Assembly (NCBI GenBank): GCA_910588865.1
Contig: CAJUSJ010000002.1
Location: 1-64,000, forward strand
DNA length: 64,000 bases
Reading direction: 5' to 3'
DNA from: an uncultured Lachnospiraceae bacterium
Lineage (GTDB): Bacteria > Bacillota > Clostridia > Lachnospirales > Lachnospiraceae
A program made the position numbers and the translations under genes. This document shows, piece by piece, positions 7,674 to 15,646 of this stretch (its first letter is position 1; the number at the start of each line of letters is the position of its first letter). The notes below the pieces were generated by a model. It saw only the letters and a program-made list of their open reading frames with translations, did not search any database and was not told the origin of the DNA.

Positions 7674-8723
7674 ATGTATATTGATAAGAACGGACTGAAT
7701 CTTACCCGCTCTGTCTCAGACAACGCCGATGGAACACAAGATATGGGTACCGCGGAAAACAGCGTCACCAGCGATCCCGGCTCATGGCCCATCTCCCCCG
7801 ATACGCCCTCTTGGGGACCTCCTTCTTCTTCCGGAGGCAGTGTCAATGACCCGGGCTTCTGGCCCAATTCCCCAAACACGCCTTCCTGGGGACCTCCCTC
7901 TTCTTCCGGAGGCGGCAGCAATGACCCGGGCTTCTGGCCCAATTCCCCAAACACGCCTTCCTGGGGACCACCTTCCTCCGGAGGCGGCAACAATAACAAC
8001 AGCGGCAGTAACAGGCCTATCATCATTGTGCCCGGCCAAAATACCTGCCCCAGTTGTTCCACAGGGTCCTCCGGCAGCTCCGCCAGCGTGCGTTTTCTCC
8101 ACGCCGCCGTCAATCAGCCGGCAGTCAGCGTAAGACTCGGAAACCGGACCGTTATCAATAACATGCAGTTTGGCAACTACACCCCCTACTATCTGGACAA
8201 TAACAGCCAGAGTACGTTGGTAACTGTCACCAACACTCAGACCGGACGCGTTCTGTTCCAGAGATCCATTAATTTCTCCGGAGCAAACGCCTACACCGTA
8301 TCCATTGTAAACGACGGCTCCGGCATCACCCTGTTTACCCTCACCGATAACCTGTGCAATTATCGGAATTCCGGCTGCCTGCGGGCAGTAAACCTGTCGC
8401 CCAACAGCGGGGCTGTGGATATCTTTCTGTCGGGATACGGACGGATCTTCCAAAGTGTAGGCCAGTTCAATGTCACAGGTTACAACGGGATCAACCAGGG
8501 AACCTACCGGGCATCCGTCTCCGAGGCTCTGCCATGCTCCAGCAACAATGCCGTCATCATGGCTGACGGGTATGTAGAGTGCAACAACACCCGCATCGCC
8601 ATTATGGATTCCGCCACTCTCAATGTGATGAACGGAGTGACCTACACCCTGTATGTCATCGGCCTTGCCTACCAGTTCCCTTCCCTGCAGATCCTTGCCT
8701 TGGAAAGCGATCTGGTTTATTAA
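7674..8723 (+). CDS. DUF4397 domain protein with Pro/Ser/Gly-rich repeats
   Basis: A 349-residue protein. The ATG at 7674 is preceded by GAAAGGAAAG and is preferred to a longer open frame that runs into the previous gene. Residues about 34-105 hold almost three tandem 25-residue repeats of the type DPGFWPNSPNTPSWGPP plus a Ser/Gly linker, then an Asn/Gly linker. The rest (about 130-349) holds two DUF4397-like beta domains, each opening with a VRFLHAAVN- or LRAVNLSPN-type strand. No clear signal peptide is seen, which is odd for a presumed surface or spore-coat protein. The function of DUF4397 is unknown. Confidence 0.8.
   Translation: MYIDKNGLNLTRSVSDNADGTQDMGTAENSVTSDPGSWPISPDTPSWGPPSSSGGSVNDPGFWPNSPNTPSWGPPSSSGGGSNDPGFWPNSPNTPSWGPPSSGGGNNNNSGSNRPIIIVPGQNTCPSCSTGSSGSSASVRFLHAAVNQPAVSVRLGNRTVINNMQFGNYTPYYLDNNSQSTLVTVTNTQTGRVLFQRSINFSGANAYTVSIVNDGSGITLFTLTDNLCNYRNSGCLRAVNLSPNSGAVDIFLSGYGRIFQSVGQFNVTGYNGINQGTYRASVSEALPCSSNNAVIMADGYVECNNTRIAIMDSATLNVMNGVTYTLYVIGLAYQFPSLQILALESDLVY
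7773..7985 (+). repeat. 75-bp in-frame tandem repeat in the DUF4397 gene
   Basis: Units start at 7773, 7848 and 7923, with a period of 75 bases (25 codons). The second and third units are nearly identical; the first has diverged. The third is cut short in the Ser/Gly linker. Such repeats can expand or contract by slippage. Confidence 0.9.
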
Positions 8724-8736
8724 AAAACCAAAGCTG

Positions 8737-8763
8737 AAAAAGGCGGCCATTGGCCGCCTTTTT
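8737..8763. terminator. Bidirectional intrinsic terminator between convergent genes
   Basis: AAAAAGGCGGCC/GGCCGCCTTTTT with a 3-base ATT loop: a perfect 12-bp stem with A- and T-runs on both sides. It serves the DUF4397 gene on the plus strand and the coiled-coil gene on the minus strand. Confidence 0.9.
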
Positions 8764-8765
8764 CG

Positions 8766-9554
8766 TCAGTTTCCTTCCAGATGATCCTCTCTCGCCGCTT
8801 CCGCGGCTGCCTGGTAAGCCGCGTGCCCTCTCGCGAAAGCGGCGTGTTCTCCCGGCACATCAATGTTCCCCGCGATGACCGCTTCCTTGTGTTCATACTC
8901 TTCCTGGACCTTTGCCTCACTGGTCTTCCTCAGAGGCCTTTTGTATATGCCTGCCTCCTTGTCCCAGTATCGTTCCTTCTGTTTATCCAGGATCCTCTCT
9001 GACTCGTAATACTGGTCTTCCCACCGCTTCTTTTGAAGCCGTTCCCTGGTCTGGCGCTCCTTGGTATGTCTCTCCCTTGCCAGCCGTTCCCGTTCTTTCT
9101 GCTCCTGAATCTTCTTGCGCTTCCGTTGGGCCTCCCTGCGCCGGTTCTCCAGATCCACCAGACTGGGCAGCCTTCTGAGAGATGACTGCGCCGCCTCCTC
9201 CGCGGCCTTGGTCTGAGCCATGCGGATCATCTTGATCTCCGCGGCCTCATCCTTTTTGGCCATCATCTCCATCATCTTCTCCGTCTTGACCCGCTCCGCC
9301 TCCTCCTTGGTCCGGCATTGCCTCAGGCGGGCCTCATAGGCTTCCCGTTCCTGTTCCGCCGCTATGGCCTCCCGGTACAGCCCCGGCGCGTATTTCCGCA
9401 AAAATTCCTTTTCAGCAGGAGTCAGACGGCCTCCTGCCCTCAGCTTTCTCTTGATACGTTCCAGCTTCCTGCGGATAGCCGACCGGTCCTTGGATGTCTT
9501 TTTGGTGGATAATTCTTTATACATGGAAGTATCCAGACCGCCTACGCTCTTCAT
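8766..9554 (-). CDS. Hypothetical highly charged coiled-coil protein
   Basis: A 262-residue protein of no family I recognise. It is dominated by Lys, Arg and Glu, with long helical stretches likely to form coiled coils at about 25-50, 75-125 and 130-185. There is no signal peptide or membrane segment. The C-terminal 50 residues turn Ala/His-rich (HAAFARGHAAYQAAAEAA). The start has an AGGGGTGA ribosome site. It stands alone between a terminator and the pxp operon. Codon usage and GC look like the neighbours, so there is no sign of transfer. A structural or RNA-binding role is possible, but nothing proves it. Confidence 0.7.
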   Translation of the reverse strand: MKSVGGLDTSMYKELSTKKTSKDRSAIRRKLERIKRKLRAGGRLTPAEKEFLRKYAPGLYREAIAAEQEREAYEARLRQCRTKEEAERVKTEKMMEMMAKKDEAAEIKMIRMAQTKAAEEAAQSSLRRLPSLVDLENRRREAQRKRKKIQEQKERERLARERHTKERQTRERLQKKRWEDQYYESERILDKQKERYWDKEAGIYKRPLRKTSEAKVQEEYEHKEAVIAGNIDVPGEHAAFARGHAAYQAAAEAAREDHLEGN

Positions 9555-9621
9555 AACTTCACCCCTCTAGCTGACTGACAAACAACAGGTTATATGAAGT
9601 ATTTCGGCCTGGTTGGGAATA

Positions 9622-10392
9622 TTATAAGTTCATCCCCGCAAGAGGTGTGAGCTGGATGCCTTCTTTCTCAAATGCCTGCCGGATCTTCGCGACAAAAGCC
9701 AGAGCCTTGGCTCCGTCGCCGTGGACGCACACGGAATCCGCCTGGATGGAGATATCCTTGCCAGTGACCGCTGTCACCTTTTTCTCTTTCACCATCCGAA
9801 CCACCCTGCTGATGGCCTGATCCTCGTCAGTGATCATGGCCCCCTCTTTTCGCCTGTCCACCAGAGTCCCATCCTCCTCATAGCCTCTGTCGGCAAACAC
9901 CTCCAGAGCGGTGGGCAGTCCCAGGTCCATGGCGGCTTTGGCCAGCTGTCCGCCGGACAGGGCCAGGACAATGAGTTTAGGGTCATATTCCCGGATGCCC
10001 TCGCAGATGGCCTTTGACAGATGGTAATCCTTGGCCGCCATATTGTAGAGAGCGCCGTGGGGCTTCACATGCCGTATTCGGATGCCCTTGGCCCTGCAGA
10101 ATCCATCCAGCGCTCCCAACTGGTAAACCACATAGGCTTTGGCCTCCTTGGGAGTCACGTTCATATTTCTTCTCCCAAATCCCATAAGATCCGGAAAACC
10201 CGGATGGGCCCCCACCTGGATCCCCGCCTCCTTTGCCATGGCCACGGTTTTCTCCATAACCACTGGGTCTGAGGCATGGTACCCGCAGGCCACATTGGCC
10301 GACGAGATCAGGGGTATGATTTTGTCATCCATCCCCAGGGTATACTGCCCAAAACTCTCCCCCAGGTCACTGTTCAAATCCACACGATACAT
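9622..10392 (-). CDS. pxpA: 5-oxoprolinase subunit A (LamB/YcsF family)
   Basis: A 256-residue LamB/YcsF protein, the PxpA part of the ATP-dependent PxpABC enzyme that opens 5-oxoproline (pyroglutamate) to glutamate in the cytoplasm. Family motifs are VDLNSDLGESFG at the start, ANVACGYHASDP near 33, QVGAHPGFPDLMGFGRR near 60 and VKPHGALYN near 108; their Asp and His residues are expected to bind metal. It is the last gene of a six-gene leftward operon that also contains pxpB, pxpC, accB and accC, 13 bases after accC. The physical clustering strongly supports the assignment. Confidence 0.93.
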   Translation of the reverse strand: MYRVDLNSDLGESFGQYTLGMDDKIIPLISSANVACGYHASDPVVMEKTVAMAKEAGIQVGAHPGFPDLMGFGRRNMNVTPKEAKAYVVYQLGALDGFCRAKGIRIRHVKPHGALYNMAAKDYHLSKAICEGIREYDPKLIVLALSGGQLAKAAMDLGLPTALEVFADRGYEEDGTLVDRRKEGAMITDEDQAISRVVRMVKEKKVTAVTGKDISIQADSVCVHGDGAKALAFVAKIRQAFEKEGIQLTPLAGMNL

Positions 10393-10405
10393 AGCTTCTT
10401 CTCTC

Positions 10406-11761
10406 CTAATTCCCTTTTATCTTCATCATCTTCTCGATAAACCCAGTGTCCGCTCTCCCTTCCACGAACAGAGGATGCCGCATGATCTGGTACTGAAAAT
10501 CCAGATTGGTCTTCACGCCCATAATCAGCATCTCATCAAGGGCTGACCTCATCTTCTGGATCGCCGCCTCCCGGTTGGGCCCGTGGACAATAACCTTGGC
10601 GATCATGGAATCATACTCAGAAGGGATCTTGTATCCCGCGTACAGCCCGGTGTCCACCCTGACTCCGTTTCCCGCCGGAAGATGCATGTGCTCTACAACT
10701 CCGGGGCTTGGCATAAAATTCATCTCCGGGATCTCCGCGTTGATCCTGCACTCTATAGCATGGCCTTTGGGCTTAATATCCTTCTGGCTAAAGCTCAGAG
10801 GCTCTCCCATGGCCACCCGGATCTGCTCAATGATCAGGTCCGTTCCTGTGACCATCTCCGTGACACCGTGTTCCACCTGGATTCTGGTGTTCATCTCCAT
10901 AAAGTAGAACCCGCCTTTTGGGTCCACGATGTACTCAATAGTACCCGCGTTGGTATATCCCACGGTCTTTGCGGCCAGAACCGCGTAGCGGCTCATGGCC
11001 TTCCTTGTCTCCTCAGAAATTGCCGGGGACGGGGATTCTTCTATAAGCTTCTGGTGATTCCTCTGGACAGAACAGTCCCTGTCTCCCAGGGACACGACAT
11101 TTCCCACAGTGTCAGCCATGATCTGGATCTCCACATGGCGGGGATTTTCCACAAACCTCTCCAGATACATGGTGTCATCCCCGAAAGCGTTGGCGGACTC
11201 CCTCTGGGCCAGGTTAAACTGCTCTTCAAATTCTCCTTCTGATCTGGCCACCCGCATTCCTTTTCCTCCTCCGCCTGAGGAGGCTTTTATTATCACCGGA
11301 TAGCCGATCTCCCCTGCCAGCTGCCGTCCCACCTCCGGGTCATACACCGGCTCCTTTGTGCCCGGAACCACCGGGATCCCGGCTTCCATCATGGTCTTTC
11401 TTGCCTGAGATTTATTCCCCATCCGGTCCATGACGTCCGCCTCAGGTCCTATGAACGTGATGCCGTTTTCCTGACATTTCCGGACAAAGGCGCTGTTCTC
11501 AGAGAGAAATCCAAAACCAGGGTGGATGGCATCCGCCTCCACGTTGAGGGCTGCCGTTATGATCCGGTCCATGTTCAGATAGCTGTTTTTCGCGGGTCCC
11601 TCGCCGATACAGATCCTCTGGTCCGCCAGCTGCACATGAAGGCTGTTCTCATCTTCTTTTGAGTAAATGGCCACGCTGCGGATGCCCATGTTCCGGCAGG
11701 CTCTGATGATCCGCACGGCAATCTCTCCTCTGTTGGCGATCAAGATTTTTTGAAATCCCAT
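10406..11761 (-). CDS. accC: Biotin carboxylase subunit
   Basis: A 451-residue biotin carboxylase that uses ATP and bicarbonate to carboxylate biotin on a carrier protein. It has the full set of motifs: KILIANRGEIAVRIIRACR at the start, the ATP-grasp glycine loop KASSGGGGKGMRV near 160, the MEMNTRIQVEHGVTEM catalytic region near 285, and an RINAE motif. The length is normal. It sits between accB and pxpA, not beside accA/accD carboxyltransferase genes, so its job is probably tied to the PxpB/PxpC pair rather than to malonyl-CoA synthesis. A second housekeeping copy elsewhere in the genome is expected but not visible here. Confidence 0.95.
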   Translation of the reverse strand: MGFQKILIANRGEIAVRIIRACRNMGIRSVAIYSKEDENSLHVQLADQRICIGEGPAKNSYLNMDRIITAALNVEADAIHPGFGFLSENSAFVRKCQENGITFIGPEADVMDRMGNKSQARKTMMEAGIPVVPGTKEPVYDPEVGRQLAGEIGYPVIIKASSGGGGKGMRVARSEGEFEEQFNLAQRESANAFGDDTMYLERFVENPRHVEIQIMADTVGNVVSLGDRDCSVQRNHQKLIEESPSPAISEETRKAMSRYAVLAAKTVGYTNAGTIEYIVDPKGGFYFMEMNTRIQVEHGVTEMVTGTDLIIEQIRVAMGEPLSFSQKDIKPKGHAIECRINAEIPEMNFMPSPGVVEHMHLPAGNGVRVDTGLYAGYKIPSEYDSMIAKVIVHGPNREAAIQKMRSALDEMLIMGVKTNLDFQYQIMRHPLFVEGRADTGFIEKMMKIKGN

Positions 11762-11773
11762 GGCAAACCTCCT

Positions 11774-12220
11774 CTACAGACGTTTCACGCGGAATAATGG
11801 CTGGCCGTACTCCACCTTCTGTTCGTTGCTCACCAGAACCGCCTCGATCTCGCAGTCCCACTCACACTGGATCTCATTCATCAGCTTCATGGCCTCCAGG
11901 ATACAGACGGTCTGCCCCCTCTTTACCCGGTCACCCACTCTCACATAGGCCGGTGTGTCAGGTGCTGACGCGGAATAGAAGGTTCCCACAATGGGGGAAG
12001 TGATAAACAGCTTTTCTTCCTCCTCCGGGTTTTCCGCCGCCTTATCCGCCAAAGCGGGCACAGCCTGGAAGGGCTGGGCAAAGGCCGTTCCCCCTGCCAC
12101 CACCGGCGGGTTATCCAATTTGCTCATGGTGATCTTTACACTGTCATCTTTATAAGTAAACTGTTTCAGAGACGAGTTTTCAATAATCTTAACTAAGCCC
12201 TCTATCTTCTCCAGATCCAT
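11774..12220 (-). CDS. accB: Biotin carboxyl carrier protein
   Basis: A 148-residue AccB-type carrier. The N-terminal 35 residues form the helical interaction segment, followed by a Pro/Ala-rich linker. The C-terminal 75 residues form the biotinyl domain, with the canonical ILEAMKLMNEI; the biotinylated Lys is residue 112. An ATG six bases upstream was rejected because it abuts the AGGAGAG ribosome site, whereas the chosen start has a 6-base gap. It lies 12 bases before accC and about 35 after pxpC, so the carrier, its carboxylase and KipA/KipI-like subunits are made from one message. Confidence 0.93.
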   Translation of the reverse strand: MDLEKIEGLVKIIENSSLKQFTYKDDSVKITMSKLDNPPVVAGGTAFAQPFQAVPALADKAAENPEEEEKLFITSPIVGTFYSASAPDTPAYVRVGDRVKRGQTVCILEAMKLMNEIQCEWDCEIEAVLVSNEQKVEYGQPLFRVKRL

Positions 12221-12255
12221 TTCCATCTCTCCTTTTCATCATCAATTTTCCCATC

Positions 12256-13263
12256 TTATGAGGTAAAAAGCCTGGTAATCCTCTTGGCCGCCAGACGGCA
12301 TTCCAGCACTTCCCTGCATGGCTGGTGGATCTTCTTTCTCATCCGGTCCAGCTCTTTCACTTCATCCATGTACAGCTTCTGGGCCTCCTGGACGGAGATG
12401 GCCTGGAACCGGATCCTGTGGTCCGTCTTTCTCTGCACCAGCTTGGGGATATCCACCGAGGCCACTGTGGCGATCTTGGCATAGCCGCCTGTGGTCTGTC
12501 TGTCCGCCAGCAGGATGATCGGCTTCCCGTGGGAGGGAACCTGAATTGAGCCAAAAACGATGCCGTCGGAGATAATGTCCGATGTTTCCTTTGGCGCGAT
12601 AAACGGCCCATCCAGCCGGCATCCCATCCGGTCAAAATCACTGGTCACCACATACTCGCTGTTTAAAAATGTCTTGATCCCCTGTTTGCTGAACCGATCC
12701 TCCTGTGGTCCCATAACCACCCGGAGGGTGGCCTCCTCCTGGTCAAACTCGTCAAGGTCCAGGGTCCGGGACAGGAAAAAGGGAAGATAGGGCCGCTTAA
12801 TGCGGAAATTGATATAATCTCCCGCCTCCAGCTTTCTCCCTTTAAATCCTCCAAGATGGCTCTTTAAATTGGTACACCGACTTCCCATGACTACCGGGAT
12901 CCCCAGATAGCCGGAAAACGCCACATAACCCCGGGTGCCGGTTCTCGCGCTGCCAAATTTTAAGATGTCTCCTTTTTTCATGTAGATCGCCGTGTACATA
13001 GGAGCCGGCTCCCCGTTTATGGTAGGCTGAAAATCTCCTCCTGTGATGGCGATAATGGAGGTGGCTGTAAATTCCAGTGTAGGGCCAATGAGGGTAAACT
13101 CCAGGACTGCCTCATTTTCTGGATTATCCAGCAGAAGATTGGCGATCCGGAAGGAGCGCACATCCATGACGCCGGACACGCCAAAACCCTGGCTCTGGTA
13201 TCCGGTGCGCCCCAAGTCCTGGACTGTTGTCAGCATGCCTCCTTTTAATATGCGAATTCCCAT
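12256..13263 (-). CDS. pxpC: 5-oxoprolinase subunit C (KipA / biotin-dependent carboxyltransferase family)
   Basis: A 335-residue PxpC/KipA protein. Family motifs include GMLTTVQDLGRTGYQSQG at the N-terminus, VMDVRSFRIANLLLDN near 33 and ILLADRQTTGGYAKIATV near 265. PxpC acts with PxpB and PxpA in ATP-dependent 5-oxoproline hydrolysis; the same fold forms half of the carboxyltransferase domain of urea carboxylase. The start was set at the ATG with GGAGAG seven bases upstream, two bases beyond the pxpB stop, rather than an ATG overlapping pxpB. The close link to accB and accC hints at a carboxylation-dependent variant of the reaction (inference). Confidence 0.92.
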   Translation of the reverse strand: MGIRILKGGMLTTVQDLGRTGYQSQGFGVSGVMDVRSFRIANLLLDNPENEAVLEFTLIGPTLEFTATSIIAITGGDFQPTINGEPAPMYTAIYMKKGDILKFGSARTGTRGYVAFSGYLGIPVVMGSRCTNLKSHLGGFKGRKLEAGDYINFRIKRPYLPFFLSRTLDLDEFDQEEATLRVVMGPQEDRFSKQGIKTFLNSEYVVTSDFDRMGCRLDGPFIAPKETSDIISDGIVFGSIQVPSHGKPIILLADRQTTGGYAKIATVASVDIPKLVQRKTDHRIRFQAISVQEAQKLYMDEVKELDRMRKKIHQPCREVLECRLAAKRITRLFTS

Positions 13264-13264
13264 G

Positions 13265-13993
13265 TCACATCTCTCCTTCATGGATTATACATTGATACTC
13301 ACCGCGTTCCACCAGATCCTTGATCCGCCTGTACTCTGCCTCATCCACAGGCACAAACCGGATGTAATCTCCGGCTTCCAGAAGAATAGGAACCTCTCTT
13401 GACGGGTCATAAGTTTTTACGGGAGTCATACCCATCAGCTGCCAGCCGCCTGGGGAATCTAATGGATAGATCCCCGTCTGGGAGCCGCCGATGCCCACGC
13501 TCCCCGCATTGATCTTTACCCTGGGATTGGCCAGCCTGGGGGTGTGGATCCGCTCATCAAGTCCTCCAAGGTAACAAAATCCGGGCAAAAATCCCAGCAT
13601 GTAGATCAGATAATCTCTGGAAGAGTGGATCTCAATGACTTCTTTCTCCGTAAGCCCCCCGTGGGAGGCAATGGTTCCGATATCCGGCCCGTACTCGCCG
13701 CCATAGCACACAGGGATCTCAAAGATCCGTTTTCTCCCGGCTCCGCCTTTTAAATCCATCTTCACCAGGGCATGCATCCTTCTCTGCATCTTTTCAAAGG
13801 ACACGATCCTGGGATCGTAATTGATAAGCAGAGAACAGAATGCCGGAATCACATCTACCACACCCTCAATCTGCTGATCCCTCATCAGCTGTACGATCGT
13901 GGTGATTTTGCGGTTAATCTCCTCATTGATCTCATTGCCGAACTCAATGAGAAGGGAGGAATCTCCTGCCGCCACAATTTTAATATTCTGCAT
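13265..13993 (-). CDS. pxpB: 5-oxoprolinase subunit B (KipI family)
   Basis: A 242-residue PxpB/KipI protein. It starts with the typical GDSSLLIEFGNEI and contains LLINYDPRIVSFE near 52, MLGFLPGFCYLGGLD near 130 and NAGSVGIGGSQTGIYPLDSPGGWQLMG-type motifs near 160-185, of which only the ends are needed for recognition. In B. subtilis KipI inhibits the sporulation kinase KinA. The clustered PxpABC orthologues are 5-oxoprolinase subunits, which is the role supported here. The gene follows the NRAMP-like transporter after about 100 bases and almost abuts pxpC, so translational coupling is likely. Confidence 0.92.
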   Translation of the reverse strand: MQNIKIVAAGDSSLLIEFGNEINEEINRKITTIVQLMRDQQIEGVVDVIPAFCSLLINYDPRIVSFEKMQRRMHALVKMDLKGGAGRKRIFEIPVCYGGEYGPDIGTIASHGGLTEKEVIEIHSSRDYLIYMLGFLPGFCYLGGLDERIHTPRLANPRVKINAGSVGIGGSQTGIYPLDSPGGWQLMGMTPVKTYDPSREVPILLEAGDYIRFVPVDEAEYRRIKDLVERGEYQCIIHEGEM

Positions 13994-14094
13994 AGTAACC
14001 TCTCCCGCTCTTTTTACAAGTTTTCTTTCTCAGGTTTATAAGGCGACAAAAGCCGCTGCTCTTACCGCGGGCAGCAGCCGTTGTCTCTTATGTG

Positions 14095-15300
14095 TTATCC
14101 TAAAAGGCTTCCCAGATTTTTCACAAAAGTGGTGACTCCAAGATATGCTGACAGGATCACCACCACAGCTCCCAGAATCAGCAGCACGGTGGGGTGCTTG
14201 TAGTTGGCTCCCATGATCCTCTTATTCTGGGAGGCGATTAAGCAGATGCCCAGGGTGATGGGAAGGATCAGCCCGTTAAAGGCCCCTGCCAAAACAAGGA
14301 GCAGCGCCGGTTTTCCAAGAACCAGCATGATCAGGGTAGACACCGCGATGAACCCGATGATCACCATATTTTCGTTATCCGCGATGCTGTTGTGGAACGT
14401 TTTCAAAAACGACACGGATGTATAAGCCGCTCCGATAATGGAAGTGAGGGCCGCGCACAAAAGCACCAGTCCCGCGAAACGGTATCCGATCTCACCGGCC
14501 CCATAGCGGAAAGCGTCAGCTGCCGGGTTGTCAACATCCAGGGCCACACCCTTCACCACTACGCCCAGGATAGCCAGGAATAAGAACACCCGGACAATGG
14601 AGGCAATGCCCATTCCCATGACAGAGCTTTTGTTGATCTCCTTTAAATTCTCCTCCCCGGTGATGCCAGCGTCAATGAGGCGGTGGGCTCCGGAAAAGGT
14701 AATGTAGCCTCCCACAGTGCCTCCCAGCAGCGTCAGGATAGCGGGAACTAAGTTGTTGACTCCGGCTGACGGCAGGAAAGTGTTTTTCAGGGCATCGCCT
14801 ACAGGAGGCTTTACCACCAGGATCATCACAAAGATTACCACGATCATGACTCCTCCCAAAACCTTGGTCAGGGTGTCCATGGCCGCCTTGGCGTTCTTAA
14901 GCAGGAAAATGACAATGGCCAGCACGCCCGCGATCACATAACCTGCCTTGGTTGGAACCCCCAGCAGGGTGTTCAGACCTAAAGCGCCTCCGCCTACATT
15001 GCCGATGTTGAAAACCAGACCGCCCAGGACGATCATAAAAGATACAAAATATCCAAGTCCCGGAAAAAGCTCATTGGCCACATCCTGCCCTCTAAGGCCT
15101 GTGACGCACAGCACTCTCCATATATTCAGCTGGGCGATCGCCGCCAGGATGATGGAAGCCAGGATCACAAAGCCGAAGCTGGATTGATACTGTCCCGTAA
15201 AAGTAGCTGTCTGGGTCAGGAAACCTGGCCCTATGGCTGATGTTGCCATCAAAAACGCTGCTCCCAACAGGGCACCGCCGCCCTTTTTCTTCTCATTCAT
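14095..15300 (-). CDS. NRAMP-related membrane transporter (YcsG-like), lacking the metal motif
   Basis: A 401-residue integral membrane protein with about 11 helices and an NRAMP-like fold. In true NRAMP metal transporters, helix 1 has DPGN and helix 6 a Met ligand. Here the helix-1 motif reads SAIGPGFLTQT and helix 6 reads GGYITFSGAHRLIDAG, so the metal ligands are gone. It heads the pxp operon, as ycsG lies beside ycsF in B. subtilis, and may import 5-oxoproline or a related organic compound (inference). The ATG at 15300 is used because AGGAGG lies 8 bases before it; an in-frame ATG at 15306 is too close to the ribosome site. Confidence 0.85.
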   Translation of the reverse strand: MNEKKKGGGALLGAAFLMATSAIGPGFLTQTATFTGQYQSSFGFVILASIILAAIAQLNIWRVLCVTGLRGQDVANELFPGLGYFVSFMIVLGGLVFNIGNVGGGALGLNTLLGVPTKAGYVIAGVLAIVIFLLKNAKAAMDTLTKVLGGVMIVVIFVMILVVKPPVGDALKNTFLPSAGVNNLVPAILTLLGGTVGGYITFSGAHRLIDAGITGEENLKEINKSSVMGMGIASIVRVFLFLAILGVVVKGVALDVDNPAADAFRYGAGEIGYRFAGLVLLCAALTSIIGAAYTSVSFLKTFHNSIADNENMVIIGFIAVSTLIMLVLGKPALLLVLAGAFNGLILPITLGICLIASQNKRIMGANYKHPTVLLILGAVVVILSAYLGVTTFVKNLGSLLG

Positions 15301-15351
15301 ATACATTTCCTCCTTCTTTCCGTTCTCTGATGAGAATCTGATAATCAAGCA

Positions 15352-15429
15352 GGGAAAGACTCCCCTGCCTGCCTGCCGTGCCGTGGCGGGGCCGCTTTAG
15401 CGGCCATATACCTCTCCGCCCCGTATACA
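15352..15429 (+). repeat. Dispersed GC-rich repeat, copy D (in the pxp leader)
   Basis: A 78-base copy. It has a GGCGGGGCCGC-TTTA-GCGGCC inner hairpin, outer GGCGG/CCGCC pairing, and the end CCGTATACA (GTATACA here instead of GTGTACA). It lies between the promoter and the start codon of the NRAMP-like gene, so it is transcribed in the 5' leader of the pxp operon. On the minus strand it follows a hairpin plus TTTTATTAT. Confidence 0.85.
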
Positions 15430-15475
15430 TAATAAAAGTGCACACAAAAAGCGCTTTTGATACGCCATTGTATGC
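15430..15475 (-). promoter_or_regulatory. Terminator-like hairpin in the pxp operon leader (possible attenuator)
   Basis: On the minus strand GTGCATACAA pairs with TTGTGTGCAC (ten pairs, one of them a U-G wobble) across a 20-base loop that contains AAAAGCGCTTTT. TTTTATTAT follows. It lies between the consensus promoter and the first gene, so it could attenuate transcription; no ligand-binding fold was recognised. Confidence 0.45.
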
Positions 15476-15507
15476 ACTATTTATCTCTGGTATTAATTTG
15501 TTCCCTT

Positions 15508-15536
15508 AGTATACTGGAAAATCCAGATTCTGTCAA
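15508..15536 (-). promoter_or_regulatory. Consensus promoter of the pxp operon
   Basis: On the minus strand TTGACA (15531-15536) and TATACT (15508-15513) are separated by 17 bases. The first start codon is about 200 bases downstream, giving a long leader that holds a hairpin/T-run and repeat copy D. Confidence 0.85.
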
Positions 15537-15588
15537 CCACTTTTTAACGGCATCACGCTAAACTGTCAGTAATCCATAAAATAAATGG

Positions 15589-15635
15589 AAAATCCTGAGA
15601 CGGTTTGCGCAAATAACACAATTCCGCCTCAGGAT
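15589..15635 (-). terminator. Likely terminator of the ECF S-component gene
   Basis: On the minus strand ATCCTGAGGCGG pairs with CCGTCTCAGGAT (12 pairs, one wobble) across a 20-base loop. TTT-CC-ATTTATTTTA follows. The T-run is interrupted, so strength is uncertain. It would end the long housekeeping run before the pxp promoter. Confidence 0.6.
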
Positions 15636-15646
15636 CTGTGGGAAAA

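Noticed and set aside
7741..7760. GGGTACCGCGG resembling a T-box/antiterminator motif
   Set aside because: It lies within the coding sequence and lacks the surrounding T-box structure.
7782..8750. 322-codon open frame antisense to the DUF4397 gene
   Set aside because: It is a mirror of the GC-rich repeat gene; no ribosome site, no family features.
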